From the NCBI RefSeq assembly GCF_018224955.1, contig NZ_JAGTUU010000007.1, positions 247,153-311,152 of the forward strand: DNA of 64,000 nucleotides. Reading direction: 5' to 3'. Shown here in pieces: positions 8,877 through 18,454 of the stretch. Source of the DNA: Thetidibacter halocola (GTDB lineage Bacteria > Pseudomonadota > Alphaproteobacteria > Rhodobacterales > Rhodobacteraceae). Positions within the stretch are counted from its first letter, which is position 1. The number at the start of each line of letters is the position of its first letter. The notes beneath the pieces were generated by a model that was not told the origin of the DNA, searched no databases, and saw nothing but the letters and a program-made list of their open reading frames with translations. The translations under genes were made by a program, and so were the position numbers.

Positions 8877-8890
8877 TTGACCCAAATCAA
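8877..8890. promoter_or_regulatory. FNR/FnrL-type binding site
   Basis: The sequence TTGACCCAAATCAA fits the FNR-family half-sites TTGAC-N4-ATCAA used by FnrL in Rhodobacterales. It lies about 140 bases upstream of the sugar-binding protein gene on the minus strand. No gene is supported to its right for 1 kb, so the only plausible target is the sugar operon, at a distance longer than a normal class II site. Assignment is by motif match only. Confidence 0.45.
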
Positions 8891-9825
8891 GGCTCTGCCG
8901 CGCGGGCAAATCTGACATTCGAGCCAGCCGCCCTGTCAGAGTTCGATCCTTCACGGCACTCGAATTGGCTTCCTTGTCTTTTGACCGAGACGCCGTTCGG
9001 CAACAGCATCGCCGGACTGGTTCCAAACCGGGAATAGGTCTGCTTGTGTTCTGTCACCTCAGCGATGGGCCTGAACGGCAGGGTTTGGCCGTACGCGGAC
9101 CAGGCAACGGCACCAACCGCTCAAGTGATGGCGTCGTCCGGGTTGCCGGGTGTGGCAACTGCCGCCGTTGCACGTCGCTGTTCATCTGTCTCGACGGCGC
9201 TGTCCTGCGGCGCCGGCCAGCAGCGTGGATGGACCCGAGCAAAGCAGCCCGTGCTGCGATTGCGGGCCATGGCGCGCGAGGCCGCGCAGGCAATGTGCAC
9301 AAGGCCAACGGGTTCCTGCACTTGCCGAGCGGGCTGACGAGCCGCGGTATCCGCGGCCAGCCCTTCGAAAAGGTCGGCTGGAACCGCTTCGGCTGCCACG
9401 AAGCGAAGGGATCGCTTGCGACATCCGTATGTCGATCCCGCGCACACGGATCGAGGCTCGGCTGTTTGATCGGCGTGACGCCGCGATGACGAACCCGCCC
9501 CTCATCGCAATCCTCGAGGAGACGTTTGCGGCTGAACTCCGCACTCTGGGTGGTCTCGATTTCGACCACGGCCTGAAACGCGCGCAGACAGGGCGTGACC
9601 TGAATGCCACCGAGCAGGCGTCCCGTCGCCGGACCGCCGATCGCCTCGAACGGCAAGCCGCCCGGAAGGCCTCCTATCCTTCCTGACGACACTTTCCATG
9701 CTCGCCTTTCCTTGGCGCCCATCTGGTGGGCGCACGCCAGCCTCCGCGGACGCAACGGCCCGTGTCCGGGAAAGCCACCGTGTTCACGGCCACATGCTCG
9801 CAAGAACGACAAACACAAGACAGGC
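8891..9825. other. no supported gene; possibly decayed coding DNA
   Basis: About 0.9 kb of high-GC DNA where several long open frames exist on both strands but none shows a recognisable family, start site or codon pattern. One short frame on the plus strand (9486-9686) reads as a plausible soluble peptide with two Arg-rich stretches, but nothing supports it as a gene. The proximity of an IS remnant at 3.9-4.4 kb and of an intergenic repeat at 9826 makes decayed DNA the simplest reading. Confidence 0.4.
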
Positions 9826-9885
9826 GGGGGGCTCTGCCCGCGTCTGCTTTCGGTCGCCTCCCCGGGATATTTCCGGCCAGAAGAA
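9826..9885 (-). repeat. intergenic GC-rich repeat element, copy 1
   Basis: Read on the minus strand this element starts TCTTCTGGCC, continues AAATATCCCGGGG, and ends GCAGAGCCCCCC, with a variable GC-rich middle. The same order of blocks occurs at 20214-20274 on the plus strand. It sits directly after the stop codon of the flavoprotein gene, transcribed in the same direction. From memory such elements are scattered widely in Rhodobacterales genomes; the two copies here are direct evidence of a dispersed repeat. Confidence 0.7.
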
Positions 9886-9892
9886 ACAGGGA

Positions 9893-11065
9893 TCAGCGCC
9901 AGTTGGCGGCATGACGGCCGGCCCACAGGCCTGTCGCCATGCAGGCATTGAGCAGGTAGCCCCCGGTCGGCGCGTCCCAGTCGATCATTTCGCCGGCGAC
10001 GAAGGTGCCGGGGCGGTCGCGGAGCATCAGGTTTTCGTCCAGTGCTGCCCAGGGCACGCCGCCGGTGGTGGAGATCGCCTCGTCCATCGGGCGCAAGCCG
10101 GAATGCGCGATGGGCAGCGCCTTGACGATGCGGGCAAGATCCCCCGGATCGTGCGGCAGGGGGCGGGCAAATTCGGCCAGCAGGGCGCGTGCGACGGGTG
10201 ACAGGCCCAGTGCGCGGCGCAGGTGGTTGGACAGGCTCTGCTTGCCGCGCGGTCTTGCGAGGCGCGACGCGATGTCGGCCTGCGACAGGTCCGGAGCGAG
10301 GTCGAGTGTCAATGCCGCGCCCGCCCGCAGCGCTGGGGAGAGCGGATATACCCCGCCGCCTTCGATCCCCTTGGCCGAGATCACCGCCTCGCCGCGCGAG
10401 ACGATCGTGCCGGCCTGCCAGGCGACGCCCTTGATCGGCGTGCCGAAATGCGGGGTCATGTGGGGCGACCAGTGGACCGCGATGGCGGCATTCGAGGACG
10501 CGAAGGGCACCGTCGGCAGGCCGGTGGCGGCGAAATGCGCGGTCCAGCCGCCATCCGAGCCCAGCCGCGCCCAACTGGCGCCACCGAGGGCCATCACGGT
10601 GACGGTGGGGCTGAGCCGATCCGGCCCGTCGGGCGTGTCGAACAGGCACTCTGCCCCAGCCCAACCCTGCCAGCGCCAGCGCGTGCGTCGGTCGAGCCCC
10701 GCGGCATCCAGGCGCGCCAGCCAGGCGCGGAGCAGGGGCGAGGCCTTCATCGCCCTGGGAAACAGCCGGCCGGTGGAGCCGGTGAAGGTCTCCTGTCCCA
10801 GCGCCTCGGCCCAGACGCGCAGGGCGTCTGGGGGCAGCGCCGCGAGCATAGGGCGCAGGCACTCTGCGCTGTCGCCGTAGGCGGCGAGGAAATCCTCGAA
10901 CGGTTCTATCCTTGTCAGGTTGAGGCCGGACTTGCCCGCCATCAGGAACTTGCGCGCCACGGTTGGCTTGGCCTCGGCCAACAGGACGGGAACGCCCGCG
11001 CCCAGCAGTGCCTCTGCCGCCATCAGCCCCGCCGGGCCGCCGCCGATCACCAGCGCCTGTGTCAT
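9893..11065 (-). CDS. BaiN/HI0933-family flavoprotein (NAD(P)/FAD-dependent oxidoreductase)
   Basis: A 390-residue flavoprotein with an N-terminal FAD-binding Rossmann motif (ALVIGGGPAGLMAAEAL, residues 4-20), the family motif RKFLMAGKSGLNLTR, and a C-terminal FAD-contact region GGVPWAALDENLMLRDRPGT followed by GEMIDWDAPTGGYLL. The length and motifs match the TIGR03862/HI0933-like group, whose reaction is not settled. ATG 11065 is chosen because GAGGTG lies just upstream and the Rossmann fold begins four residues later; the open frame extends further upstream without similarity. Divergent to the HNH gene on the right. Confidence 0.9.
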   Translation of the reverse strand: MTQALVIGGGPAGLMAAEALLGAGVPVLLAEAKPTVARKFLMAGKSGLNLTRIEPFEDFLAAYGDSAECLRPMLAALPPDALRVWAEALGQETFTGSTGRLFPRAMKASPLLRAWLARLDAAGLDRRTRWRWQGWAGAECLFDTPDGPDRLSPTVTVMALGGASWARLGSDGGWTAHFAATGLPTVPFASSNAAIAVHWSPHMTPHFGTPIKGVAWQAGTIVSRGEAVISAKGIEGGGVYPLSPALRAGAALTLDLAPDLSQADIASRLARPRGKQSLSNHLRRALGLSPVARALLAEFARPLPHDPGDLARIVKALPIAHSGLRPMDEAISTTGGVPWAALDENLMLRDRPGTFVAGEMIDWDAPTGGYLLNACMATGLWAGRHAANWR

Positions 11066-11163
11066 GTCACCTCGTTCCCGGGGTGTGCCGGCCCCGCCCC
11101 TTGATCCCTGTGCCGCGCATGTCATCCTTTGGCCCGCCCCGTTCCCGGCTGCAAGAGGTGCCC

Positions 11164-11463
11164 GTGACCCAGACCGACCCGATCTGCCCGCTCTGCCTGC
11201 GGCCGATCCCGGCGCATGTGCGGCAGAGCCTGCACCACCTGGTGCCGAAGCTCAAAGGCGGAAAGGACGGGCCGACGGTGCTGCTGCACCAGATTTGCCA
11301 TTCGGAAATCCATGCCCGGTTCACCGAGGCCGAACTGGCGCGTGACCTGAACACAGTCGATGCACTGCGGGCGCATCCGGAGATGGCGAAATTTCTGGCC
11401 TGGGTGGCGCGTCGTCCCCCGGAATTCCACAGCCGCAGCGCAGGTGGGCGGCGCAAGCGCTAG
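11164..11463 (+). CDS. HNH endonuclease family protein
   Basis: A 99-residue protein with the zinc-binding pair CPLCLRPI (residues 8-15), the HHLVPKLKGG motif, and QICHSEIHARF, which together make the Cys4-HNH pattern of small HNH nucleases. A GTG start at 11164 is chosen because AAGAGG lies just upstream; an in-frame ATG at 11119 would add 15 residues without similarity. The last four bases overlap the 3' end of the convergent hydrolase gene. Small stand-alone HNH proteins of this kind are common in Rhodobacterales chromosomes; a cellular role is not known. Confidence 0.85.
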   Translation: MTQTDPICPLCLRPIPAHVRQSLHHLVPKLKGGKDGPTVLLHQICHSEIHARFTEAELARDLNTVDALRAHPEMAKFLAWVARRPPEFHSRSAGGRRKR

Positions 11464-12269
11464 AGGCGGAACAGCTCGCCCAGCACTGAGGCGCAAGCCA
11501 CCGGGTCGTCGATCATCATCGCGTGGTCGACCCCGGGAATGACATGCACACCGACGCCGTGGGCGCGCAGCAGCTCCGGCTCCGGCGTATCGGGAACAGG
11601 TTGTTCCGCACGCGCCAGAAGGGTCTTTTCACCGTAGACGAAATGCCGCTTCATCGACATCGTCAGGAACCGCTCCAGGAAATCGTCGGACAGGTCAACC
11701 AGTGTGCGGGCATTGCCGTGTAGCCCCCTTGGGTCGCCACCCTGTCTGGCGGCCCAGAGAAAGCCGGCAAAGCTGTCGCCGCCGACCGCCTGTTGCGCCA
11801 GCCGCTGCATTCGGTCGGGGTTCACACTCGTGACGAAGGTTTCCGGGTCGCAGGCCGCGATCCGCCGGCTGGCCGCGCCGCCACCGGGGATCAGGTTGCC
11901 TTCGCAGACGACCAGCCTTGCGACAAGGTCGGGGCGTGCCTGGGCTAGAGCGATGGCAACCGAACCACCCATGGAATAGCCCAGCAGTTGCACGAGTTCG
12001 TTGCAGGCCGTGTCGAGGACCGCCGCGATGCTGCGCGCGTGGTCGTCGAGCGTGTAGCCGAAGCTGTCGGAATGGCCGCTGAGCCCGGAGCCGATGTAAT
12101 CGACCATCAGAACGCGGCGGCCCCGGAATTCGGGCCGGGTCATCATCGGCAGGAAATTCGGCACCGCGGAAAAGCTGAAGCCGGGCAGGCAGACGATTGC
12201 CGGGCCTTCGCCGGGCAGTTCGGACCAGCGGATGACGGTCTGCCATTCGGGCAGGGGCAGGCTGTGCAT
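11460..12269 (-). CDS. alpha/beta hydrolase
   Basis: A 269-residue alpha/beta-hydrolase fold protein. The nucleophile elbow is GYSMGG (Ser near residue 96), the oxyanion-region sequence CLPGF is near residue 27, and a late His occurs in GVDHAMMID. There is no signal peptide. ATG 12269 follows GGAAAGG by eight bases. It lies 38 bases downstream of the GST gene on the same strand, so it is probably the last gene of a rimO-GST-hydrolase transcription unit. Substrate unknown. Confidence 0.85.
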   Translation of the reverse strand: MHSLPLPEWQTVIRWSELPGEGPAIVCLPGFSFSAVPNFLPMMTRPEFRGRRVLMVDYIGSGLSGHSDSFGYTLDDHARSIAAVLDTACNELVQLLGYSMGGSVAIALAQARPDLVARLVVCEGNLIPGGGAASRRIAACDPETFVTSVNPDRMQRLAQQAVGGDSFAGFLWAARQGGDPRGLHGNARTLVDLSDDFLERFLTMSMKRHFVYGEKTLLARAEQPVPDTPEPELLRAHGVGVHVIPGVDHAMMIDDPVACASVLGELFRL

Positions 12270-12307
12270 GGCGATGGCCTTTCCTGTCTTTCCGAGACTT
12301 GCGCATC

Positions 12308-12961
12308 TCAGGGGGCCAGGGACCGAGCCTGCCCTTTCAACTCGGAGTAGTCCACCATCACATGGGTGCGATAGGCCGGGCGGGCGGTCAGCGTGGCGTA
12401 CCAGTCCTGTAGCCCCTCGGGCGTCTCGCGCGGCAGGTCCAGCGTGAAATAGCGATACAGGACATGACCCGCCCAGATGTCGGCCAGGGACGGCCGGTCG
12501 CCCATCAGCCAGGGGGCCGTGCCGCGTTTTGCCATGGCCATGGCGGCCAGCGTTTCGAAGCGGCGCAGCGCCTTGAGCACCGCCGGCATGTCGCGGTCGG
12601 CCTCGGGCGTGCGGTAGAAGCCCCAGAAGACAGGCATCGTGAAGGCGGCGCAAAGCGTGTGCTTGGCCCATTCCGCCCAGGCGTCGCATTCGGGCGCGGT
12701 GTCGAATGGGCCGGGCCCATGACGACGCAGAAGGTAGCGCAGGATGGCCGCGCTTTCGAACAGCGTCACAGCGCCGTCCTGAAGCACCGGCACCAGCCCC
12801 ATCGGGTTCATGGCGCGGAATTCGGGCGTGTCGTTTCCACCGAACCGGCCGCCGACGTCGCGCCGGTCGACGGTCAGGCCCAGCTCGGCCGCAACCCACA
12901 TCACGGCCTGCACGTTCGACGAGGTCGCCCGCCCATGCACGGTGATGCTGGTGCCGGTCAT
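12308..12961 (-). CDS. glutathione S-transferase family protein
   Basis: A 217-residue GST. The N-terminal thioredoxin-like domain shows [12 protein letters not shown] (the active-site Ser region), the cis-Pro region MGLVPVL and the glutathione-binding [11 protein letters not shown]; the C-terminal all-helical domain contains [12 protein letters not shown]. The ATG overlaps the rimO stop (ATGA), showing translational coupling. The likely role is conjugation of glutathione to electrophiles or peroxide reduction; the substrate is not predictable. Confidence 0.92.
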   Translation of the reverse strand: MTGTSITVHGRATSSNVQAVMWVAAELGLTVDRRDVGGRFGGNDTPEFRAMNPMGLVPVLQDGAVTLFESAAILRYLLRRHGPGPFDTAPECDAWAEWAKHTLCAAFTMPVFWGFYRTPEADRDMPAVLKALRRFETLAAMAMAKRGTAPWLMGDRPSLADIWAGHVLYRYFTLDLPRETPEGLQDWYATLTARPAYRTHVMVDYSELKGQARSLAP

Positions 12962-14325
12962 GCCAGCCGCCCCCAGAGGTCGTATTCGCCGGCCTCGTCC
13001 ACCTCGACCGTCGCGATCTGGCCGGGCAGCAGGCCCTCGGCGCCCTCGTCGATGAACAGGTTTCCGTCGATCTCGGGCGCATCCGCCTTGGTGCGGCAGG
13101 TGGCGATGCCGTCCTCGTCCACCTCGTCGACGATGACCTCCATCGTCTGGCCGACCTTGGCGGCGAGCTTCGCCTCGGAGATCGCCTGCGCCTTCTGCAT
13201 GAAGCGGTCCCACCGGTCCTGCTTGACCTGTTCGGGGACGTGATCGGGCAGCGCGTTCGAGCGCGCGCCCTTGACGTTCTCGTACTGGAAACAGCCGACG
13301 CGGTCGAGTTGCGCCTCGTCGAGCCAGTCCTGCAGTGTCTGGAATTCGGCCTCGGTCTCGCCGGGGTAGCCCACGATGAAGGTTGAGCGCAGGGTGATCT
13401 CGGGGCACACAGCGCGCCAGGCGGCGATCTCGTCCAGCGTGCGCTCGGCGGCGGCGGGGCGCGCCATGCGCTTCAGCGTGTCGGGATGGGCGTGCTGAAA
13501 GGGAATGTCGAGATAGGGCAGCACGCCACCATCCACCATCAGCGGCACCAGATCGCGCACATGCGGATAGGGATAGACGTAGTGCAGCCGCACCCAGGCC
13601 CCCAGCGAGCCGAGGTCGCGCGCCAGGTCGAGAATCGGGAACTTCGCATCGCGATCCTTCCAGTCGGTGCCATAGGCGCTGGTGTCCTGGCTGATGACCA
13701 GCAATTCCCGTACCCCGGCCTCGACCAGTTTTTCGGCCTCGCGCATGACGGCCTTATGCGGGCGGCTGACGAGGCGTCCGCGCATGTCGGGGATGATGCA
13801 GAACTTGCAGGTGTGGTTGCAGCCCTCGGAGATCTTCAAATAGCTGTAATGCCTTGGCGTCAGGCTGACACCGGAGGCGGGCAGCAGGTCGACAAAGGGA
13901 TCGGGCGCGGGCGGCACGGCGGCATGGACCGCGTCGAGTACCTGTTCGTATTGGTGCGGGCCGGTCACGGCGAGGACGCGGGGATGCGCGCCCGTGATAT
14001 AGTCGGGCTCGGCGCCGAGGCAGCCGGTGACGATCACTCGCCCGTTTTCCGCCAATGCCTCGCCGATCGCCTCCAGGCTCTCGGCCTTGGCGCTGTCGAG
14101 GAAACCGCAGGTGTTCACGATCACCGCGTCGGCCCCGGCATAGTCGGCGCTGATGCCGTATCCCTCGGCGCGCAGCCGGGTGAGGATGCGTTCGCTGTCG
14201 ACCAGCGCCTTGGGACAACCAAGGCTGACCATGCCGATGGTCGGCTGGCCGTCACGCACGGTTTCGGAAACGCGGGCGCGGGCGAGGTCGGGGCGAAGAT
14301 CGGGCGGATTCTGCATGCGCGGCAT
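12958..14325 (-). CDS. rimO: ribosomal protein uS12 methylthiotransferase RimO
   Basis: A 455-residue radical-SAM methylthiotransferase that modifies an Asp of ribosomal protein S12. The N-terminal UPF0004 domain has the three Cys ([28 protein letters not shown]), the radical-SAM cluster is [11 protein letters not shown], and a C-terminal TRAM domain follows ([15 protein letters not shown] onward). The pattern SLGCPK and the sequence after the cluster ([10 protein letters not shown]) distinguish RimO from MiaB and MtaB. A second in-frame ATG lies three codons after the chosen start. The 3' end overlaps the GST start. Confidence 0.96.
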   Translation of the reverse strand: MPRMQNPPDLRPDLARARVSETVRDGQPTIGMVSLGCPKALVDSERILTRLRAEGYGISADYAGADAVIVNTCGFLDSAKAESLEAIGEALAENGRVIVTGCLGAEPDYITGAHPRVLAVTGPHQYEQVLDAVHAAVPPAPDPFVDLLPASGVSLTPRHYSYLKISEGCNHTCKFCIIPDMRGRLVSRPHKAVMREAEKLVEAGVRELLVISQDTSAYGTDWKDRDAKFPILDLARDLGSLGAWVRLHYVYPYPHVRDLVPLMVDGGVLPYLDIPFQHAHPDTLKRMARPAAAERTLDEIAAWRAVCPEITLRSTFIVGYPGETEAEFQTLQDWLDEAQLDRVGCFQYENVKGARSNALPDHVPEQVKQDRWDRFMQKAQAISEAKLAAKVGQTMEVIVDEVDEDGIATCRTKADAPEIDGNLFIDEGAEGLLPGQIATVEVDEAGEYDLWGRLA

Positions 14326-14355
14326 ATAGGCGGAAAAGACCCGCCACGGAAGGGC

Positions 14356-15963
14356 TCAGTCAGGGATGCCGGCGATGGCGAGATGGCGAAAGTATTCCTC
14401 CTCGAAATGGACGGCGGCGGGGGGCAGGCAGGCCTTGAGATAACGGATGGTGACATGCGGCAGCGCCTCCATCAGCCGCGCCACGGCGGCCTGTGCGGCG
14501 TCGAGCCGCCCCAGCCGGACATTGGCCGCCGCTACCATGCGCCAGGGCCAGATGACGCCGGGGTGTCGGCGCAGCCCCTCCTCGATCATGGCAAGTCCCT
14601 CGGTCGGGTCGTCGGCCCAGCGATAGGTCGCGGCGGCCCGGCCAAAGGTGATCTGGTGGGCGAACGGGTCCAGCGGGCTGAGGCGCTCGGCCCGGTCGAA
14701 CGCCTCCAGCGATCCGGCCGTGTCGCCCGTGTATTGCCGCAGCCAGCCGAGGCGGATCCACGCCCAGGCATTGTTCGGATCAATGCGCAGGACGCGGTCG
14801 ATACAGGTCTCGATCAGCGCCTTGTCCGGGCTGGCCTGCGAATAGGTGGCCGCGATGGCCAAGAGGGTCGGCGCGTGGTCGCCGACCTGTTCCGCCGCCC
14901 GCGCCGCAAGGCTCAGGGCGCGGGCGCGTTCCGCCACGGGATCGGTGGACCACATGTAGGTGTTCTGATGCGCATGGACCCACGAGCGCAGCGCCATCGC
15001 GGGCAGGTATGCCGGGTCGCGCTCCAGCGCGCGGTCCAGCAGCGCGCCCGCCTGCGCGTTGCCTTCGCGCCGCAGCGACCAGAACAGGGGATAGGCGGTC
15101 AGCATCAGTTCATAGGCGGTGCGGTCGCCGGGCGGCGTTTGACCGGCGCGGGCGATCTCGGCCGCGCGCAGGCTGGGTGAAACCTGACCCGCGACCTGCG
15201 CCGCGATGCGGTCCTGCAGGTCGAAGAGGTCGTCGAGCCGGTCGTCGAAGCGTTCCGACCACAGGAGATGCCCGTCCCCGCCCCGCACCAGCTGCGCGGC
15301 GATGCGAACCCGGTCGCCCACGCGGCGCACCGATCCTTCCAGCAGGTAATCCGCGCCCAGCCTCTCTGCCGCCTCGGGCACCGACAGGGCCTGTTCCCGC
15401 AGCGCATAGGCCGATTGTCGCGCGATCACGTCGAAATCCCGGCTGCGGCTGAGCGCGCCGGTGATCTCCTCGACCACGCCTTCGGCGAACATGTCGCTTT
15501 CGGCGGCACCCAGTTCGTCGAACGCAAGGACTGCCAGCGTGGCGCGCTCCGGCTTCTTGGCTCGTGGCTGGGCAGCTGCCGTGTCCTGCTCTGCCGCGCG
15601 CTCATCCCTCAACCAGTCCTCGAACCCTTCGGATGGCAGGTCGAACCCTTGGAGAAAGACACCGCCCTCACGGCGTGCCGTGACCTTGTGCGTGACCAGC
15701 CAGACCGCCTGCCTGTCCGCCTCTGCCACGTCGCCCAGCGCCTTGCGCAGCACCGACAACTCCTGCCGCAGCGAGGCGCGAGCCTGGTCCTCGCTGCGGT
15801 CCGACCACAGCAGATCGGCCAGTGCCCCGCGTTCCGCGCGCATCCCCGGCTGACAGGCGAGATAGGCCAGCATTCCCTGTGCCCGGCGGCTGATCGCCTC
15901 CAGCGGCGTGCCGTCCAGGTCGGCGCGGAAGGGGCCGGTCAGGTGCAGGGTCAGATGGGGCAT
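14356..15963 (-). CDS. winged-helix (SARP/CadC-like) regulator with TolB-like and TPR regions
   Basis: A 535-residue soluble protein in three parts. Residues 1 to about 95 form a winged-helix DNA-binding/BTAD-like region (AYLACQPGMRAERGALADLLW, then ASLRQELSVLRKALGD). Residues about 140-240 match the TolB-like segment found in adenylate-cyclase-like and CadC-like regulators (ADYLLEGSVRRVGDRVRIAA, LWSERFDD). The rest is a TPR-like helical repeat region. It lacks a membrane helix and a cyclase domain. The start at 15963 has GGGAAG upstream. It is divergent to a DUF1127 gene across a 144-bp spacer, so mutual regulation is possible but not shown. Confidence 0.8.
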   Translation of the reverse strand: MPHLTLHLTGPFRADLDGTPLEAISRRAQGMLAYLACQPGMRAERGALADLLWSDRSEDQARASLRQELSVLRKALGDVAEADRQAVWLVTHKVTARREGGVFLQGFDLPSEGFEDWLRDERAAEQDTAAAQPRAKKPERATLAVLAFDELGAAESDMFAEGVVEEITGALSRSRDFDVIARQSAYALREQALSVPEAAERLGADYLLEGSVRRVGDRVRIAAQLVRGGDGHLLWSERFDDRLDDLFDLQDRIAAQVAGQVSPSLRAAEIARAGQTPPGDRTAYELMLTAYPLFWSLRREGNAQAGALLDRALERDPAYLPAMALRSWVHAHQNTYMWSTDPVAERARALSLAARAAEQVGDHAPTLLAIAATYSQASPDKALIETCIDRVLRIDPNNAWAWIRLGWLRQYTGDTAGSLEAFDRAERLSPLDPFAHQITFGRAAATYRWADDPTEGLAMIEEGLRRHPGVIWPWRMVAAANVRLGRLDAAQAAVARLMEALPHVTIRYLKACLPPAAVHFEEEYFRHLAIAGIPD

Positions 15964-16107
15964 GTCTTCCCGATCAGTGGATTTTGCGGTCTCTTGCGCG
16001 GATTTGACGGAACTATTGCACAAGGCTCCCGGTCCCGCAGCCCGCATTTTGCGGAGCTCTTGCGGGGTTGCCCGAGGATGGGTCCATCGCAACGAAGGAG
16101 ACACACC

Positions 16108-16332
16108 ATGGACCGCATCCTTTCCATCCCCCGCCTCGCCCGCCCCCGAACCGGCCTCATTGCCATGATTCTGCGCCGTGTCGGGCATGTCGCCCGGATA
16201 CGGGCCGATGCCGCCCGCATCGACGCCCTGCCGCGCGACCGCCTGGAGGACATGGGGCTTTCCCCCCGCACCGAGGCCAACCGCCGCGACAGTGGCCAGG
16301 CTGGCCCGCCCCCCCGCGCGCCGCTTTGGTAA
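16108..16332 (+). CDS. DUF1127 domain-containing small protein
   Basis: A 74-residue basic protein; residues about 25-55 (RADAARIDALPRDRLEDMGL) match the DUF1127 core, in which a helix is followed by L-x-D-M/I-G-L. A strong ribosome binding site (AAGGAG) lies seven bases before ATG 16108. DUF1127 proteins are abundant in alphaproteobacteria, and some are implicated in RNA or phosphate/carbon metabolism. The gene stands alone, divergent from the winged-helix/TPR regulator. Confidence 0.85.
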   Translation: MDRILSIPRLARPRTGLIAMILRRVGHVARIRADAARIDALPRDRLEDMGLSPRTEANRRDSGQAGPPPRAPLW

Positions 16333-16464
16333 GCCGATCACGCGGATTCCCGCGCATGGGCATCCGATACCCGGCTGGACTCGATGATGCTGGCCGGTGG
16401 CCCCGCAAGAGCCCTTGCGGCGCTTGGTCGACTGCGCCACGCTTGCCGAAAACGGGAGGCAAGC

Positions 16465-18411
16465 ATGCGGCTGATCTGGAAAACCCTCGGCTTTCTGGCC
16501 GTCCTTCTCGTGCTCCTGGTCGGCGGGCTGTTCCTGCTGCCGGCCGATCGCCTGGGCAAGCTGGCCGCAGACCAGTTGTCGAAACAGCTGGGACGCCCGG
16601 TCTCGATGGGCGAGGCGCGGATCGCCATCTGGCCCGTCGCCGGGATCGAGGCCGCAAACCTGACGGTGGCGAACCCCGGCTGGGCCGGATCAGAGCCTAT
16701 GCTGACCGCGCGCGCGGCCTCCTTTGGGCTGGACCCGCTGTCTGCCCTGCGCGGCACGTTCGCCTTTCGCAGCATCGCCATCGACGGGCCGACCCTACGC
16801 CTGACCAGTGACGCACAGGGGCGGGCGAACTGGACCTTCGAAACGCCGTCAGGGGCGGGTGGAGGGCAGGGCGGCGGCGCCCGGTCCTCAGCGGCCCCGG
16901 CCGGGATCACGCTGGACAGGCTGTCGATCACCCGTGCCACCCTGATCCTGACAGGGCCGGGCGGCACGACGCGGATCGAGAATGCAGACATGTCCGTGCA
17001 ATGGCCCGACGCGGCTGGCCCGATGCAGGCCGAGGCCCGGCTCGACAAGGACGGCCACCCGCTCCGCGTGTCCGCCCGGATCGAGGCGCCCCGCGCGCTG
17101 CTGGCGGGCGCCGCCGCGCCAGTGGCGTTGACGCTGGGAATGCCCGGGGGCGACATCGTCTTCGATGGCGCGCTGGGCGCTGCCCCCGAGGCGCAGGGCC
17201 GCGTCCGCCTGAACCTTTCCGACACGGCGCGCGCAGCCGCCGCGCTGGGCCAGGTCGGGCTGGACCTGCCCGAGGGTCTGGGCCGCAAGGTCTCTGGCAC
17301 GCTTGACCTGACGCTGACGCGGGCGGGCCAGCTGGCGATCCGCGACGCCGCGCTGCAACTGGACGGCAACCGCGTGACTGCCGCCGCCGACATCACGCTG
17401 GCGGCCAAGCCGCGCGTGAATGCCAGGATCGAGGCCGAGGCGCTGGACCTGTCGGGCCTTGCGGGCGGCGCAGCCGAGGGCGGCAGCCGAGGTGGCAGCG
17501 GCGGCGGCAGCGCGGCGTCCGGCTGGTCGACGACCCCGATCGACGCCTCGGGCCTCGCCGCCTTCGACGGCGAGATCGGGCTGGTCGCGGGCAGCGTGAC
17601 ACTGGGCGACATGTCGTTCGGCGCCACCCGCGCCCTGATGACGGTCGAGAACAGCCGCGCCGTTTTCGACCTGCGCGAGTTGCGCGGCTATGACGGCCTG
17701 CTGACCGGCCAGTTCGTCGCCAACAACCGGGGCGGCCTGTCGGTGCGTGCCAACCTGTCCTTCTCTGACCTGGCGCTGCGCCCGCTGCTGACCGACGCGA
17801 TGGGGATCGACCGATTTTCTGGCCCCGCCGATGGCAGCGTGAACCTGCTGGGATCGGGTTCGAGCATCGCGGCGATCATGGCATCGCTGTCGGGCGACGG
17901 CAGCCTGCGCGCCGGGCCCGGCCGGATCGAGGGCATCGACCTCGAGGCCGCGCTGGGCGGCAATGCCTCGGGCGGCACAACGATCTTCGACACCGGCACC
18001 GCGACCTTCCGCGTCGACGCCGGCGTGCTGCGCAACGACGACCTCGCGCTGACCCTGCCGCGGCTCAGGGCGCGCGGCGAGGGGCGCATCGACCTGGGCG
18101 CGCAGCGGCTGGACTACCTGTTCACCGTGCTCGACCCGCGGGCGCGCGGCGGGCGCGGGCTGGCCATTCCTGTCCGGCTCAAGGGGGCGTGGCAGGCCGT
18201 GTCCATCCGGGTCGATGCGGGCGAGCTGATCGATCAGAACCTGGCCGAGGAACGCGACAAGCTGGAACAGCAGGCTCGCGACAAGGTGAACGAGGCGATC
18301 GAGGACAGGCTGGGCGTCAAGGTCGAAGAGGGCCAGAGCGTCGAGGACGCGTTGAAACAGGAACTGGAAAAGCGCGCCGTGGATGGCATCCTCGACCTTC
18401 TGAAACGCTGA
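16465..18411 (+). CDS. AsmA family protein
   Basis: A 648-residue protein with one N-terminal membrane helix (residues about 5-25) followed by a large periplasmic beta-rich region. The N-terminal AsmA pattern is seen as LSKQLGRPVSMGEARIAIWP and LTVANPGW, and the C-terminal part has the AsmA-2 segment from about residue 360 on (DMSFGATRALMTVENSRAV). A Gly/Ser-rich linker at about residues 332-352 separates the two. ATG 16465 is chosen because GGGAGG precedes it by five bases and the membrane helix begins at once. AsmA-like proteins belong to the bridge-like lipid transfer group that supports outer-membrane lipid homeostasis. Confidence 0.9.
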   Translation: MRLIWKTLGFLAVLLVLLVGGLFLLPADRLGKLAADQLSKQLGRPVSMGEARIAIWPVAGIEAANLTVANPGWAGSEPMLTARAASFGLDPLSALRGTFAFRSIAIDGPTLRLTSDAQGRANWTFETPSGAGGGQGGGARSSAAPAGITLDRLSITRATLILTGPGGTTRIENADMSVQWPDAAGPMQAEARLDKDGHPLRVSARIEAPRALLAGAAAPVALTLGMPGGDIVFDGALGAAPEAQGRVRLNLSDTARAAAALGQVGLDLPEGLGRKVSGTLDLTLTRAGQLAIRDAALQLDGNRVTAAADITLAAKPRVNARIEAEALDLSGLAGGAAEGGSRGGSGGGSAASGWSTTPIDASGLAAFDGEIGLVAGSVTLGDMSFGATRALMTVENSRAVFDLRELRGYDGLLTGQFVANNRGGLSVRANLSFSDLALRPLLTDAMGIDRFSGPADGSVNLLGSGSSIAAIMASLSGDGSLRAGPGRIEGIDLEAALGGNASGGTTIFDTGTATFRVDAGVLRNDDLALTLPRLRARGEGRIDLGAQRLDYLFTVLDPRARGGRGLAIPVRLKGAWQAVSIRVDAGELIDQNLAEERDKLEQQARDKVNEAIEDRLGVKVEEGQSVEDALKQELEKRAVDGILDLLKR

Positions 18412-18454
18412 AGCCCCCTATCCCGGCCTTCGCCGATCTGGTTAACCTGCCGCC

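Noticed and set aside
8965..9489. A 174-codon plus-strand frame near the FNR-type box
   Set aside because: No family similarity, no ribosome binding site, and competing frames of similar quality on the other strand.
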